Positions 63,583-64,000 of a DNA stretch of 64,000 bases are shown here, piece by piece; positions within the stretch are counted from its first letter, which is position 1; the number at the start of each line of letters is the position of its first letter. Under the pieces are notes generated by a model, which did not search any database, was not told the DNA's origin, and was given only the letters and a program-made list of their open reading frames with translations. The translations under genes and the position numbers were made by a program. The stretch is from Hericium rajendrae (taxonomy: Eukaryota; Basidiomycota; Agaricomycetes; Russulales; Hericiaceae): NCBI GenBank assembly GCA_033439255.1, contig CM065881.1, positions 3,038,001 through 3,102,000 on the forward strand, read 5' to 3'.

Positions 63583-64000
63583 AGTGGCTTGAGTTGTTCC
63601 ATGTTTAGTTGTTGACGAATTTGAAGACAGCCTGTACTTTCGGGGACCAATCAATGACTCAAGCTCAAACATCATCATTCAGCGCTGCGGGGACTCCGTG
63701 TATTATCTAGACACTTCCACAGGTACAGCTCCATCGAGGCGCCAAGCATGGCGACGAACTGCTGCTATTACCGTCCTGTGGCACCTTCTCGACGACCAAT
63801 TGCGATCTTGGATGCTTCCGGCACGAAATGACAGACATCTTGATGTGATTACTCCTAGAGACAAGAGAGCAACAGGTTCGTGGCTGTGGTTCCAATCCGA
63901 AGTCGTGCTTAGCACATGGCCAGCAACTGTTTCAGATTGCTCTCTCTTCGAGATAGAGTGCTGATAGAGTTCTCGAGTTCAAATTGCAAAGATCTTGATG
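63583..64000. other. Right edge, non-coding
   Basis: GST 3' flank. Short frames on both strands show no recognisable features. Confidence 0.4.

Overview
The window looks like chromosomal DNA of an Agaricomycete (mushroom-forming basidiomycete). The genes carry many 45-70 nt introns with GT(G/A/C)NG donors. One protein has the basidiomycete-restricted DUF6535 domain, and the enzyme complement (GH47 mannosidases, a dioxygenase-P450 psi oxygenase, an etherase-like GST, ANTH/AP180) fits a filamentous basidiomycete. No ribosomal, viral or CRISPR feature was seen. Most gene models below were assembled by hand from splice sites and checked for phase; coordinates run from the start to the stop codon and include introns.

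Left part (1-18.8 kb) is ordinary housekeeping: an ORF cut by the left edge, a DUF6535 membrane protein, an AP180/Yap180 endocytic adaptor full of NPF and Prk1-type sites, an ER class I mannosidase (GH47), glycerol kinase, DEAD-box helicase DBP9 and, divergent from it, SAICAR synthase (ADE1).

Middle part (18.8-52 kb) is the unusual region. Two apparently lineage-specific families have multiplied here. Family A is a C2H2 zinc-finger factor with a short conserved FGGYH motif, a two-finger C-terminus and a strongly conserved TATA promoter. It has one intact long copy at 20.7-22.6 kb, a decayed neighbour at 23.9-24.6 kb, a frame-disrupted copy at 27.4-29.1 kb, an intact copy at 39.9-41.4 kb, and a 130-residue internally deleted copy on the other strand at 50.5-50.9 kb. 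Family B is an unrecognised 170-210 residue protein with four copies: one at 30.3 kb (+) and a tandem of three at 35.9-38.7 kb (-). Conserved single-copy genes sit between and beside them: TRAPPC2L, a second GH47 mannosidase, ERV1, a ZNHIT2-like HIT zinc-finger protein, a ZIP zinc transporter and an F-box protein. A very young poly(A)-tailed retrocopy with a 14-bp target duplication lies at 34.7 kb.

Right part (52-64 kb) holds a secreted Pro/Ala-rich protein with a 66-bp coding minisatellite, a small MITE-like element, a GST pseudogene, a full psi-producing oxygenase (fatty-acid dioxygenase fused to P450) and an intact etherase-like GST with a GC-AG intron.

Most of these genes are not functionally linked. 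The coherent signal is the co-located amplification, decay and promoter conservation of families A and B.
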